From assembly GCA_944330115.1 (NCBI GenBank), contig CALVIN010000001.1, positions 291,002 through 355,001 on the forward strand: 64,000 nt of DNA. Reading direction: 5' to 3'. The notes under the pieces were generated by a model, which was given only the letters and a program-made list of their open reading frames with translations, made no database searches and was not told where the DNA came from. The stretch comes from an uncultured Clostridia bacterium (lineage in GTDB: Bacteria; Bacillota; Clostridia; Christensenellales; Borkfalkiaceae). The translations under genes and the position numbers were made by a program. This document shows, piece by piece, positions 1-9,332 of this stretch (position 1 is its first letter; each line of letters begins with the position of its first letter).

Positions 1-1
1 G

Positions 2-1762
2 TTCTTTCCCGATAACAGGGTGGAGTACTTCGTCTCTTACTACGACTATTATCAGCCCGAGAGCTATATTCCCTCGACTGATACCTATATTGAAAAGGAC
101 ATGAGCTTAAACGACGAGATTGATAAGCTCCGCAACTCGGCGACCGCCGCTTTGGGCGAGAGGAAGGACGTAATCGTCGTTGCCTCCGTTTCGTGCATAT
201 ACGGCCTCGGCGCGCCAGAGGAGTATTTCCGTCTTTCGATATCGCTCCGCCCCGGGCAGGAGATGGAGCGCGACGAGCTCCTGCGCCGACTGGTGGAGAT
301 ACAGTATTCCCGCAATGACATGGACTTTCACCGCGCCACATTCCGCGTGCGCGGCGACACGGTGGAGATATTCCCCGCCAGCAACTCCGAGGTGGCCATA
401 CGCGTGGAGTTCTTCGGCGACGAGATAGACAGGATATGCGAGGAGGACGCCGTAACGGGCAACATAGTATCCGAACTCAAGCATGTGTGCATATTCCCCG
501 CCAGCCACTATGCGGTGGGCTCGGACAAGCTCGAACACTCCCTCGCCATGATAGAGCACGACATGCACGACGAAGTAAAGGCCTTTCGCGACGCTGGCAA
601 GCCACTAGAGGCCGAGAGATTGGAGCAGCGCACTACTTTCGATATCGAGATGATACGCGAGATAGGCTATTGCAGCGGCGTCGAAAACTACAGCCGCTAC
701 TTCGACGGCCGCTCCCCGGGCGAACCGTCGTTCACGCTCTTGGACTATTTCCCGAGAGGGGAATTTTTGGTTTTCATCGACGAGAGCCACATGACCATAC
801 CGCAGATACGCGCAATGTATCACGGCGACAGGAGCAGAAAGGAGAACCTTGTAAATTACGGCTTCCGCCTCAAGTCTGCATACGACAACCGCCCGCTGAC
901 ATACGAGGAGTTTGACGCGCGCGTCCCGCAGCTGATATGCGTCTCGGCCACGCCCGCGCCCTATGAACTCGAGCAGTCGGGCAACACGGTAGAGCAGCTC
1001 ATAAGACCCACCGGCCTGCTCGATCCCGAGGTGGAGGTCCGTCCCACAAAGGGGCAGATAGACGATCTTCTCGGCGAGATAAAAAAGGTGATAGCCGCGC
1101 AGGGCAGGATACTCGTCACCACCATGACAAAGCGCATGGCGGAGAGCCTGACCGACTATTTAAAGGAGCATTCGCTCAAAGTTAAGTATATGCACAGCGA
1201 CATCGATGCGCTCGAGAGGATAGACATAATAAACGGCCTCAGGAGCGGCGAGTTCGATGTGCTCTGCGGCATAAATCTGCTGCGCGAGGGGCTTGACCTT
1301 CCCGAAGTAAAGCTTGTAGCCATACTCGACGCCGATAAAGAGGGCTTTTTGAGGAGCGAAACTTCGCTCGTGCAGACGATAGGCCGCGCGGCACGAAACG
1401 CCGAGGGGCGCGTTATAATGTATGCCGATACTATAACGGGCAGCATGAAGCGCGCCATCGACGAGACAAACCGCCGCCGTAAGATCCAGGACGAATACAA
1501 CAAGGCGCACGGTATAACGCCGAAAACCATAATAAAGCAGGTGAAGAGCACCATAGGCATCACCGGCAAAAAGAAGGCGGGCGACGACATAAAGGCCGCC
1601 GATATCCCCGCCGAGATAGAAAAACTTAAGGCGCTCATGGCGGTGGCCTCCGCCCAGCTCGACTTCGAGCGCGCGATCGAGATCCGCGACACCATAAACG
1701 AGCTTAAAAAGCGCATGCGCACGGCCGGCAAAAGCGTGCCCAAAGACAGAAAGGGAAGTTAA
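2..1762 (+). CDS. uvrB: UvrABC excinuclease subunit B (5' end outside window)
   Basis: DNA-damage verification subunit of the nucleotide excision repair complex UvrABC, a cytosolic ATP-dependent helicase-like protein. The reading frame is open from base 2, so the gene enters from the left. About 586 residues are present against roughly 660 for the family, so about 80 N-terminal residues including Walker A are missing. Visible are the beta-hairpin region ([14 protein letters not shown]), the DESH helicase motif (VFIDESHMT), helicase motifs V/VI ([19 protein letters not shown]) and a C-terminal UVR domain ([11 protein letters not shown]) that contacts UvrC. It is followed 9 nt later by uvrA, and the two probably form one operon. 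The family assignment is certain; only the start is unseen. Confidence 0.98.
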   Translation, partial: FFPDNRVEYFVSYYDYYQPESYIPSTDTYIEKDMSLNDEIDKLRNSATAALGERKDVIVVASVSCIYGLGAPEEYFRLSISLRPGQEMERDELLRRLVEIQYSRNDMDFHRATFRVRGDTVEIFPASNSEVAIRVEFFGDEIDRICEEDAVTGNIVSELKHVCIFPASHYAVGSDKLEHSLAMIEHDMHDEVKAFRDAGKPLEAERLEQRTTFDIEMIREIGYCSGVENYSRYFDGRSPGEPSFTLLDYFPRGEFLVFIDESHMTIPQIRAMYHGDRSRKENLVNYGFRLKSAYDNRPLTYEEFDARVPQLICVSATPAPYELEQSGNTVEQLIRPTGLLDPEVEVRPTKGQIDDLLGEIKKVIAAQGRILVTTMTKRMAESLTDYLKEHSLKVKYMHSDIDALERIDIINGLRSGEFDVLCGINLLREGLDLPEVKLVAILDADKEGFLRSETSLVQTIGRAARNAEGRVIMYADTITGSMKRAIDETNRRRKIQDEYNKAHGITPKTIIKQVKSTIGITGKKKAGDDIKAADIPAEIEKLKALMAVASAQLDFERAIEIRDTINELKKRMRTAGKSVPKDRKGS

Positions 1763-1771
1763 AGGCAAGAT

Positions 1772-4591
1772 ATGAAGGAAGAAATTTTTGTTAAAGGCGC
1801 AAAGGAAAATAATTTAAAGAATATCGACGTACACATTCCCCGCAACACGCTCACCGTGTTTACGGGGCTTTCGGGCAGCGGCAAATCTACGCTCGCCTTC
1901 GATACAATATTCGCCGAGGGGCAGAGGAGGTATATAGAGAGCCTCTCGTCCTACGCCCGTCAATTTTTGGGGCAGATGGAAAAGCCCGACGTTGAGTCGA
2001 TAGACGGCCTTTCGCCGGCAATATCGATAGACCAGAAGACCACTTCGCACAACCCGCGCTCCACCGTGGGCACGGTGACGGAGATATACGACTATTTCCG
2101 TCTGCTGTTCGCCCGCGTGGGTGTTCCGCACTGCCCCAACTGCGGCAGGGAGATACGAAAACAGTCGGTGGACGAAATAGCCGACCGCGTAATGGCGATG
2201 CCCGCAGGCAGCAAGATAATGGTGGAGGCGCCCGTCGCGCGCGGCAAGAAGGGTGAATTCGTAAAGGAACTCGCCTCCTTCAAAAAGAGCGGCTACGGCA
2301 GGGTGAAGATAGACGGCGCCGTGTATGACCTGCAGGAGGAGATACATCTCGAAAAGAATATCCGCCACAACATCTCCGTCGTCATCGACAGGCTGGTGAT
2401 AAAGGAGGGTATATTAAAGAGACTTACCGACAGTTTAGAGGCGGCCTTAAAGCTGGGCGGCGGACTGGTGATAATAGACAGCGGCGATAATGAGGAACTG
2501 TATTCCTCCAACTACGCCTGTCCCGATTGCGGCATCTCGATAGAGGAGATAGAGCCCAGGCTCTTTTCGTTCAACACTCCCTGGGGCGCCTGCCCCGAGT
2601 GCTCGGGCCTCGGCTTCAAGCAGGTGGTGGACCCCGATCTCATCTGTCCGGACAAAACAAAGACCTTGCGCGAGGGCGCGATCAAGGTGAGCGGCTGGAA
2701 CCTCGACAGTTCGGCCATGACGCAGATGTATATAAATTCGCTCGCACAGCACTATAATTTTTCTTTGGACGTACCCGTAAAGGACCTGCCCGACTGGGTA
2801 TATAACCTGCTCATGTACGGCAACGGCGGCGAGCAGATAGAGCTTGCCTACAACGCCTACCGCTTTTCGGGCAGCTATAAGACGGCGTGGGAGGGCTTTG
2901 TAAACAATCTGCAGCGCCGCTATAATCAGACGTCGTCCGACAGCGTAAAGTGGGACATAGAGCGCTATATGCGCGTCACCGACTGCCCCGTATGCCACGG
3001 CAAGAGGCTCAAAAAGGAGGCGCTCGCCGTCACCGTGGGTGGCAAAAATATCGCGCAGGTGTGCGACATGGCCGTGGACGACCTTGCGGCGTTTGCCGAC
3101 TTTTCCTTCTTTACGCCCACCGAACACATGATAGCCGACAGCATCGTAAAAGAGATAGATAACCGCATCTCCTTTTTGAAGAACGTGGGGCTAGGATACC
3201 TCACGCTGTCGCGCTCGGCGGCCACCCTCTCGGGCGGCGAAAGTCAGCGCATAAGGCTGGCAACGCAGATCGGCAGCGCGCTCACGGGCGTGTTGTATAT
3301 ACTCGACGAGCCCTCGATAGGCCTGCATCAGCGCGACAATGAAAAACTGCTCGCCTCCCTCAAGGGCCTGCGCGACCTCGGCAATACTCTTATAGTCGTT
3401 GAGCACGACGAAGACACCATGCGCGCGGCTGACTATATCGTCGATATCGGCCCCAAGGCGGGCGTGCACGGCGGCGAGGTTGTGGCTTGCGGTACGCCGC
3501 AGGACATAATGAACGCGCCCAACTCTATAACGGGCGACTACCTTGCGGGCAGGCGCAAAATAGAGGTACCCGCCGTGCGCAAGAAGCCCGACGGGCGCTA
3601 CCTCACGGTAAAGGGGTGCAGGCAGAACAATCTGAAGGGCATCGACGTGCAGATACCAGCGGGGCTGATAACGGCCGTGACGGGCGTATCCGGTTCGGGC
3701 AAGTCGAGCCTTGTAAACGAGATAATCTATCCCTACCTTGCAAACACGCTCAACGGCGCGCGTCAGCCGCAGGGCAAGTTCGACGAAATTTTGGGGCTGG
3801 AGCACTTCGACAAGGTGATAGCCATCGACCAGCAGCCCATAGGCAGGACGCCCCGCTCAAATCCCGCAACGTACACGGGCGTGTTTACCATGATACGCGA
3901 TCTGTTCGCCGCCACGCCCGACGCAAAGGAGCGCGGCTATAAGAGCGGCAGGTTCTCCTTCAATATAAAGGGCGGCAGGTGCGAGCACTGCGAGGGCGGC
4001 GGCATAATTCAGATAGAGATGCACTTCCTGCCCGATATATACGTTCCCTGCGAGGTGTGCGGCGGCAAGCGCTACAACCGCGAAACGCTGGAGGTGAAGT
4101 ATAAGGGCAAGTCGATATCCGATGTGCTCGACATGACGGTGGAGGACGCCGCCGAATTCTTTAAGCCGATAAATTCCATTTACAACAAGCTTGCTACGCT
4201 TGTCGATGTTGGCCTCGGCTATATCAAGCTCGGGCAGAGCGCCACAACGCTCTCGGGTGGCGAGGCACAGAGGGTAAAACTTGCAACCGAGCTTTCAAAG
4301 CGCAGCACGGGCAAGACATTCTATATCCTCGACGAACCGACGACTGGCCTGCACACCTACGACGTAGATAAACTTATAAAGATACTCGCCCGCCTGCGTG
4401 AGGGCGGCAACACCGTGCTTGTGATAGAACACAACCTCGACGTGATAAAGACCGCCGACTGGATAATCGACCTCGGCCCCGAAGGGGGAGATAAGGGCGG
4501 AACGCTGATAGCCTGCGGCTCGCCCGAGGATATCGCCGCCCATCCCGAAAGCTATACGGGTCAGTTCTTAAAAAAGGTGTTAAAGGACTGA
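1772..4591 (+). CDS. uvrA: UvrABC excinuclease subunit A
   Basis: Damage-recognition ATPase of nucleotide excision repair, which loads UvrB on DNA. The protein has 939 residues, the normal family length. The first Walker A lies near residues 32-40 (GLSGSGKST) and the second is GVSGSGKSS. There are two ABC signatures (TLSGGESQRIRLA and TLSGGEAQRVKLA). Cysteine clusters CPNCG, CPDCG...CPECSG and CEHCEGGG...CEVCGGKR correspond to the zinc modules. ATG follows an AAGG Shine-Dalgarno and lies 9 nt after uvrB, so the genes are probably co-transcribed. No LexA-type operator can be judged because the operon promoter is outside the window. Confidence 0.98.
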   Translation: MKEEIFVKGAKENNLKNIDVHIPRNTLTVFTGLSGSGKSTLAFDTIFAEGQRRYIESLSSYARQFLGQMEKPDVESIDGLSPAISIDQKTTSHNPRSTVGTVTEIYDYFRLLFARVGVPHCPNCGREIRKQSVDEIADRVMAMPAGSKIMVEAPVARGKKGEFVKELASFKKSGYGRVKIDGAVYDLQEEIHLEKNIRHNISVVIDRLVIKEGILKRLTDSLEAALKLGGGLVIIDSGDNEELYSSNYACPDCGISIEEIEPRLFSFNTPWGACPECSGLGFKQVVDPDLICPDKTKTLREGAIKVSGWNLDSSAMTQMYINSLAQHYNFSLDVPVKDLPDWVYNLLMYGNGGEQIELAYNAYRFSGSYKTAWEGFVNNLQRRYNQTSSDSVKWDIERYMRVTDCPVCHGKRLKKEALAVTVGGKNIAQVCDMAVDDLAAFADFSFFTPTEHMIADSIVKEIDNRISFLKNVGLGYLTLSRSAATLSGGESQRIRLATQIGSALTGVLYILDEPSIGLHQRDNEKLLASLKGLRDLGNTLIVVEHDEDTMRAADYIVDIGPKAGVHGGEVVACGTPQDIMNAPNSITGDYLAGRRKIEVPAVRKKPDGRYLTVKGCRQNNLKGIDVQIPAGLITAVTGVSGSGKSSLVNEIIYPYLANTLNGARQPQGKFDEILGLEHFDKVIAIDQQPIGRTPRSNPATYTGVFTMIRDLFAATPDAKERGYKSGRFSFNIKGGRCEHCEGGGIIQIEMHFLPDIYVPCEVCGGKRYNRETLEVKYKGKSISDVLDMTVEDAAEFFKPINSIYNKLATLVDVGLGYIKLGQSATTLSGGEAQRVKLATELSKRSTGKTFYILDEPTTGLHTYDVDKLIKILARLREGGNTVLVIEHNLDVIKTADWIIDLGPEGGDKGGTLIACGSPEDIAAHPESYTGQFLKKVLKD

Positions 4592-4632
4592 TTTGGCACC
4601 TTGAAGAGCAATTTTTGCGATATATAGAGCTG

Positions 4633-4659
4633 TTTGCAAAGTACTATGTGTGACATAAT
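4633..4659 (+). repeat. Dispersed 27-bp intergenic motif, copy 1
   Basis: TTTGCAAAGTACTATG followed by TGTGACATAAT, between uvrA and the HTH gene. The same 27-bp string with at most a few changes recurs at 9180, 19502 and 55499, and related forms at 35214 and 48013. The core TATGYGTGRCATA is nearly self-complementary. Function unknown. Apart from this motif I see nothing in the 243-nt gap between uvrA and the next gene. Confidence 0.75.
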
Positions 4660-4834
4660 CGCATGCTTTTTATTATATTGCTGAAAACTATATTCGGTGA
4701 CGGGCATTACAGAATGATATAAAAAAACGGCAGATGTAAACTCTTGTTGCGCGTTTGTAAAGCGTATGCGGTTGCGCCTTTGCGTCGTGCGGTATTAAAA
4801 TACAGTTACGATAAAAATATTGGACGGTGAGCAA

Positions 4835-5527
4835 ATGGATTTTGCAAAAAAGTTTTTAAGTTTAAGAAAGGCCGCCGGGCTCTCGCAGGAGGAGGCTGCC
4901 GATAAATTGGGCGTCTCGCGCCAGGCCATCTCGCGCTGGGAGCAGGGCACGGCGCTGCCCGATGCGTTCAACCTCTCTGTGATTTGCAGGGTATTCAACG
5001 TTTCGGCAGACAGCCTTATAGGCGACCTTGCGGCGCCGCCTTCGGAAGATGACGCGGCAAATGAGGGATCTGGCGATGCTGCCTGCAATGCCTGCCTTGC
5101 CGCGGAGGAGCAATTTTCTGCTGCCAAAGAGAGGCGCGGGCACACGCTGTTTTTGGTGTGCAAATACATTCACTTTGCCGCGCTCGCGCTTGAAGGTGCG
5201 GGCATCGTGTGCTTTGTATGCTCGCAGGTTGCGGCGTTCTGGGTGCTGTTCGGCATAGGGGTGCTCATATCGCTGTGCGCCATAATTGTTGCCGAGTCGC
5301 TGTTAGGCACAATGGAAAAGGGCGTGCGCGGCAGATGCAGGAGGGACTATTACAAATTTTCGGTATGGGTATTTACTCCGCTGCCGCTGATAGTGGCAGT
5401 AATTTCCGTGTGCTGGCTTTCTATGAGCGATTCCGGGCAGACCATGCCGGTGTTTCTGATAGCATTGTGTTGCCTGGCGGTATATGTATTTGCCTGCGCG
5501 GTGATAACTTCGCTCTTAAAGGACTGA
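4835..5527 (+). CDS. XRE-family HTH regulator with C-terminal membrane segments
   Basis: Cro/C1-type helix-turn-helix protein of about 230 residues. The N-terminal 65 residues carry the XRE fold (KAAGLSQEEAADKLGVSRQAISRWEQG). A polar, cysteine-containing linker follows, then about four hydrophobic segments (for example LEGAGIVCFVCSQVAAFWVL and LIALCCLAVYVFACAVITSL), so it is probably a membrane-tethered transcription factor. I chose the ATG at 4835 preceded by GGTGAG over the in-frame TTG at 4820, which lacks a ribosome site. It stands alone between uvrA and a strong terminator. Target genes and signal cannot be read from the sequence. Confidence 0.85.
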   Translation: MDFAKKFLSLRKAAGLSQEEAADKLGVSRQAISRWEQGTALPDAFNLSVICRVFNVSADSLIGDLAAPPSEDDAANEGSGDAACNACLAAEEQFSAAKERRGHTLFLVCKYIHFAALALEGAGIVCFVCSQVAAFWVLFGIGVLISLCAIIVAESLLGTMEKGVRGRCRRDYYKFSVWVFTPLPLIVAVISVCWLSMSDSGQTMPVFLIALCCLAVYVFACAVITSLLKD

Positions 5528-5556
5528 ATTTTTATGATTTGAATACCGTTTAAAGG

Positions 5557-5597
5557 GGCAGGGAGCGCGCGAAATTTTCGCGCGCTCCCTGCCTTTA
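5557..5597 (+). terminator. Rho-independent terminator after the HTH regulator
   Basis: A perfect stem of about 17 bp, beginning GGCAGGGAGCGCGCG and closing with its exact complement ending CCCTGCC, followed by a short T stretch. Confidence 0.85.
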
Positions 5598-5678
5598 TGT
5601 TGCTGCCGTCATAATGCCTATCGCAAAAACCGCGGGTTTTGAATAAGTTGGTAATATAACTTTTTTAAGGAGGAGCCA

Positions 5679-6188
5679 ATGCCCAAACCTCTCATTGCCG
5701 AAGCACCCTACCCCGCAGCGGAGGAGTTGTGCCGCGACGCCTATTCGCTCCGCGTGATATCGCCGTCGTACGCCGCCCCTTCGGGTGAACTGACCGCAAT
5801 ATTGCAGTATTTATATCACTATCATATGTTCAAGGCAAGCGGCTATGCGGCCTATGCCGAAATCATAGAGAGTATCGCCATAGCCGAAATGATGCACTTA
5901 AAGCTTATCGGCGCGGCCATTACCGCGCTCGGCGCGCCGCCGGTATATACCGCCAACCCGCCCGTGTTTTTCAATTTTTATAGCGCAAAGTTCGTCACAT
6001 ATTCTCGCACGCTGGTGTGCATGGCCGAGGACGACGTGCGCGCCGAAAAGCAGGCGATACACGGCTACGAGCGCATGCTCAGGCTGCTGCGCAACGACAG
6101 GGTGAAGGAGCTCATCTCGCGCATTATCGAGGACGAAAAGCTGCACCTTGCCGAGTTTGAAAAAATTTTGTGCGCCCTTAAAAGTTGA
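5679..6188 (+). CDS. Ferritin-like di-metal protein (Mn-catalase/bacterioferritin-like)
   Basis: 169-residue four-helix-bundle protein. Putative metal ligands occur in the expected spacing: GELTAILQYLYH (helix 1), AIAEMMHLKLIG (helix 2), RAEKQAIHGYERM (helix 3) and IIEDEKLHLAEFEK (helix 4), that is the E...EXXH...E...EXXH pattern of ferritin-like proteins. It resembles the short clostridial proteins annotated as manganese-catalase-like or bacterioferritin-like, likely acting in peroxide or metal handling in the cytosol. ATG follows a canonical AAGGAGG. A TTGACA box and leaderless promoter for the next gene begin directly after its stop. The precise substrate is unknown. Confidence 0.8.
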   Translation: MPKPLIAEAPYPAAEELCRDAYSLRVISPSYAAPSGELTAILQYLYHYHMFKASGYAAYAEIIESIAIAEMMHLKLIGAAITALGAPPVYTANPPVFFNFYSAKFVTYSRTLVCMAEDDVRAEKQAIHGYERMLRLLRNDRVKELISRIIEDEKLHLAEFEKILCALKS

Positions 6189-6205
6189 CGCAAGCCTTTA
6201 AAAGT

Positions 6206-6235
6206 TGACATCGGCGGCGGCGTTATTATACAATT
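6206..6235 (+). promoter_or_regulatory. Sigma-A promoter, probably leaderless
   Basis: TTGACA, 18-nt spacer, TACAAT. The -10 box ends 6 nt before the ATG at 6242, so the transcript would start at or beside the start codon. Confidence 0.65.
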
Positions 6236-6241
6236 ATTAAA

Positions 6242-7414
6242 ATGAAGTATGATGTTGCAATAGTGGGCGGAGGCGCCGCGGGACTTGCGCTTGCGGTGCT
6301 GCTCGGCCGACGCGAAAAATTTAATATCGCCGTATTTGAGGGCGGCGCGCGCGCAGGCAAAAAACTTGCGGCGAGCGGCAACGGCCAGGGGAATATCTCC
6401 AACGGCAGTATTGCGCCCCGAAATTATCACGGCGGCGGAAGCGCCCTTGCCTATAAAATAATTTCCGAGCAGGGGGAGGTGTATAAATCGCTCTTCCACG
6501 GCAAGTTTGTGCAGGATGAGCGTGGCAGGATATACCCCGCAGGCAGGCAGGCCTCGGCGCTTTCCGATAGCCTGCTCTTCGATATAAAAAAGTGCGGGGT
6601 GAGCATTTTTACCGGCGCAAAGGTGACCGAAATAAAGAGGGACGGCGGCGCATTTTTGGGTATACTTGCCGATAAATCGCGTTTTTCGGCAAAATGCATA
6701 GTACTATGCGTGGGAGGAAAGGCGCAAAAACAGTTCGGAACTGACGGTTCTTCGTATTCTCTCGCGCAGCGGTTCGGGCATAGGATAACGCCCCTGCTGC
6801 CCGCCATTGTGCAGTTAAAAACGGATACCGCAGACATAAAGACGTTGCGCGGCATACGCGCCGACTGCGTTGTTTCGGCTATAGTCAATGGCCGTGAGTG
6901 CAGCCGCTGCCGCGGCGACGTGATATTTACCGAATACGGCGTTTCGGGCAATGCGGTATTTTTTGTATCCTCGGCGCTTGCCGGGGAGAGCGGAGCGCAG
7001 ATAAACATTGAGTTTGCGCCCGATTTTTCCGAGGACGAGCTTGCTGAGGACATACGCGCAAAGCAGTCGCTCGGGTATGAGAGGAGCGAGTTGCTCGCTT
7101 GCACGCTCAACAATCAGATAGGCAGGGCGATAGTAAGGCGCGCCGCAAGCGGCGATCCCGCCGTTATTGCCCATACGGCAAAGCACTTCACGCTCCCCGT
7201 TTTGGGTACGCTCGGCTTTGACTATGCGCAGGTGACGCGCGGCGGCGTGGATATGCACGATATAAGCGACGAGCTGGAGAGCAAATTGTGCCGCAACCTG
7301 TTTTTTGCGGGCGAGGTGCTCGACGTCGACGGCGATTGCGGCGGATACAATCTCACCTGGGCGCTTGCCTCGGCGGCCAAGGTTGCCTCGGTCATCTGTG
7401 GGAGGGAGAGATGA
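6242..7414 (+). CDS. HI0933-family FAD-dependent oxidoreductase (BaiN/RdsA type)
   Basis: Flavoprotein of the HI0933 (aminoacetone-oxidase-like) family, 390 residues. The N-terminal dinucleotide-binding motif is VGGGAAGLALAVLLGR near residues 8-23. Family signatures follow: AASGNGQGNISN, GGKAQKQFGTDGSSY and the C-terminal FAD-binding FFAGEVLDVDGDCGGYNLTWALASA. BaiN, a relative, reduces bile-acid intermediates, but most members are uncharacterised, so the substrate here is unknown. No Shine-Dalgarno precedes the ATG, which sits 6 nt behind the -10 box. The stop overlaps the next start (ATGA), so the two flavoproteins are translationally coupled. A copy of the AGTACTATGCGTG core lies in this coding sequence at 6700. 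Confidence 0.88.
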   Translation: MKYDVAIVGGGAAGLALAVLLGRREKFNIAVFEGGARAGKKLAASGNGQGNISNGSIAPRNYHGGGSALAYKIISEQGEVYKSLFHGKFVQDERGRIYPAGRQASALSDSLLFDIKKCGVSIFTGAKVTEIKRDGGAFLGILADKSRFSAKCIVLCVGGKAQKQFGTDGSSYSLAQRFGHRITPLLPAIVQLKTDTADIKTLRGIRADCVVSAIVNGRECSRCRGDVIFTEYGVSGNAVFFVSSALAGESGAQINIEFAPDFSEDELAEDIRAKQSLGYERSELLACTLNNQIGRAIVRRAASGDPAVIAHTAKHFTLPVLGTLGFDYAQVTRGGVDMHDISDELESKLCRNLFFAGEVLDVDGDCGGYNLTWALASAAKVASVICGRER

Positions 7415-8955
7415 TAAAGCGCATCGACAATATAAAGATCCCCGCAGGCCAGGGCGATGCTGAACTGTTTGAGTTGGTGAAAAGAAGGGCTGGCGGAAAG
7501 CTCGGCTACTTTAAGATACTGAAAAAATCGCTCGACGCGCGCGACAAAAGGAATATACACTGGCTGTATTCGGCGGCCTATTCGCGCGAAAAGGAGAATG
7601 ACGGGCGGCCCCCGCTCGAAAAACTTAAAGACGCGCCCGAGGTGTGCGTTATAGGTTCGGGCCCCGCGGGACTATGCTGTGCCGTGCGGCTGTGCGAGCG
7701 CGGGTATCACCCCGTGATATTGGAGCGCGGCGGCAGTGTGGACGAGCGCTTGAGGGCGGTGAACACCTTTTTTACCGAGCGCGTGCTCGACGAAAACAGC
7801 AATGTGCAGTTCGGTGAGGGTGGTGCCGGCACCTTTTCGGACGGCAAACTGAATACGGGCACAAAGGACGGCTATAACCGCGACGTGCTCGAAATTTTCG
7901 CCCGCTTCGGCGCGCCCGAAGAGATACTCTATTTAAATAAGCCGCATATCGGCAGCGATAAGCTGCGCGGAGTGCTCAAAAATATACGCGCCTATATTGA
8001 AAATTGCGGCGGAAGGTTTTTGTTCGGCAAAAAATTCTGCGGCTTTGCCGCCGAAAACGGCGAGCTTAAGAGCGTTAAATTTTGCGACGTACACAGCGGC
8101 GAGGAGAATGAACTGCCGGTTGCCGCGGCCGTGCTTGCCGTGGGGCATTCGGCGCGCGATACCTTCCGCATGCTTGCGGCAAACAGCATAGCCATGCAGC
8201 CGCGCGATTTTGCCGTTGGCGTAAGGGTGGAGCACCTTGCCTCGGCGATAAGTTTTGCGCAGTATGGCGAGGCATACAAACTGCTGCCCGCCGCCGACTA
8301 TAAGCTGGTATCGCACGCCCATGAGCGCACGGTGTTCACTTTTTGCATGTGCCCGGGCGGCGTGGTGGTACCCTCCGCAAGCGAAGCGGGCGGCGTGGTT
8401 GTCAACGGCATGAGCGACTTTGCTCGTGACGGTGCAAATTCCAATTCTGCGCTGATGGTGCAACTCTCGCGCGCAGACTTCGGCGAGGGACTGTTCGACG
8501 GCATGGAGTTTCAGCGCAAGTTGGAGGAACGGGCGTATGTTGCGGGAGGAAGTTCCTATCGCGCTCCCTGCCAGCTGTTCGGCGACTTTGCAAAGGACAG
8601 GATATCTCAGTCTTTCGGAGAAGTTGCGCCCACATACGCCGCAGGCGTTACTTTTGCGCCGCTTGCCGAGGTGTTGCCAAAAGCGGCGGTGGAGGCTTTA
8701 AAAGTTTCCGTGCCCGACATGGCAAAGCGACTGCACGGGTTCGACAGCGCAAGCGCCCTGTTTACGGGAGTTGAGTCGCGCTTTTCCTCGCCCGTGAGGA
8801 TCTTGCGCGGGGAGGACAGGCAGAGCGTATCCTTAAAAAATCTGTACCCCTGCGGCGAGGGCAGCGGGTATTCGGGCGGCATAACGAGCTCTGCGGCCGA
8901 CGGCATACGCACGGCGGAATATATCTACGGCATACATAGCGCGGCGCGGAAATAA
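7411..8955 (+). CDS. FAD-dependent dehydrogenase, COG2509-like
   Basis: 514-residue flavoprotein of an uncharacterised NAD(P)/FAD oxidoreductase family. A short N-terminal domain (MIKRIDNIKIPAGQ) precedes the Rossmann motif VIGSGPAGLCCAVRL around residue 75. Further signatures are FGEGGAGTFSDGKLNTGTKD and the C-terminal GEGSGYSGGITSSAADGI. The reading frame is open upstream to 7288, but the ATG at 7411 overlaps the previous stop and follows GGGAGGGAGAG, so it is the start. Co-operonic with the HI0933-type gene; the pair may act on related substrates, which is inference. No terminator with a strong U-tract follows at once. Confidence 0.88.
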   Translation: MIKRIDNIKIPAGQGDAELFELVKRRAGGKLGYFKILKKSLDARDKRNIHWLYSAAYSREKENDGRPPLEKLKDAPEVCVIGSGPAGLCCAVRLCERGYHPVILERGGSVDERLRAVNTFFTERVLDENSNVQFGEGGAGTFSDGKLNTGTKDGYNRDVLEIFARFGAPEEILYLNKPHIGSDKLRGVLKNIRAYIENCGGRFLFGKKFCGFAAENGELKSVKFCDVHSGEENELPVAAAVLAVGHSARDTFRMLAANSIAMQPRDFAVGVRVEHLASAISFAQYGEAYKLLPAADYKLVSHAHERTVFTFCMCPGGVVVPSASEAGGVVVNGMSDFARDGANSNSALMVQLSRADFGEGLFDGMEFQRKLEERAYVAGGSSYRAPCQLFGDFAKDRISQSFGEVAPTYAAGVTFAPLAEVLPKAAVEALKVSVPDMAKRLHGFDSASALFTGVESRFSSPVRILRGEDRQSVSLKNLYPCGEGSGYSGGITSSAADGIRTAEYIYGIHSAARK

Positions 8956-9179
8956 TCATTAAAACCATATAAATTTTTCATATTTTTTACACATATTCGG
9001 TCTATAATCTAAATCGAAGTACGGGGAGAGGGGCAGAAAAGCTCCCGCCCGTATAAAAGCCTATGCGGAGAGAATCTCCGCACAATAAAGATTACACGTA
9101 ACTTTTTTCATATTCTCTCGAATGGGCCCTGCGCATTTTATGCGCAGGGCCCACCCCTTTATACTGATATATAATAGTG

Positions 9180-9206
9180 TTTGCGAAGTACTATGTGTGG
9201 CATAAA
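9180..9206 (+). repeat. Dispersed 27-bp intergenic motif, copy 2
   Basis: TTTGCGAAGTACTATG then TGTGGCATAAA, between convergent genes. It differs from copy 1 at three positions. Confidence 0.75.
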
Positions 9207-9242
9207 GCCGATATTTTTGTGTGTTTTTACCCTGAAATATAA

Positions 9243-9274
9243 AAAACAACCTCCGCAGCATTTTGCTGCGGAGG
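9243..9274 (-). terminator. Terminator of pyk
   Basis: On the minus strand: stem CCTCCGCAGC / GCTGCGGAGG, 5-nt loop, followed by TTGTTTTTT. Confidence 0.8.
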
Positions 9275-9332
9275 CGCTTTAACATATATGATTTTAAGTT
9301 GAGGGCGGACGGTTAAACTTTGCCCGGTTCTT

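Larger units (their letters stand above)
8956..9332. other. 377-nt convergent intergenic region with hairpins
   Basis: Between two convergent genes. It holds a possible TATAAT at about 9010, a perfect hairpin at 9064-9082 (TGCGGAGA, GAA, TCTCCGCA), a 12-bp perfect hairpin at 9124-9152 (GGGCCCTGCGCA arm), the 27-bp motif at 9180-9206 and the pyk terminator at 9243-9274. No credible ORF. A small RNA from the TATAAT to the second hairpin is possible but unsupported. Confidence 0.5.

Noticed and set aside
4633..4659. dif/XerCD recombination site
   Set aside because: dif is single per chromosome, and the arms do not match the XerC/XerD consensus I know; this motif occurs many times.
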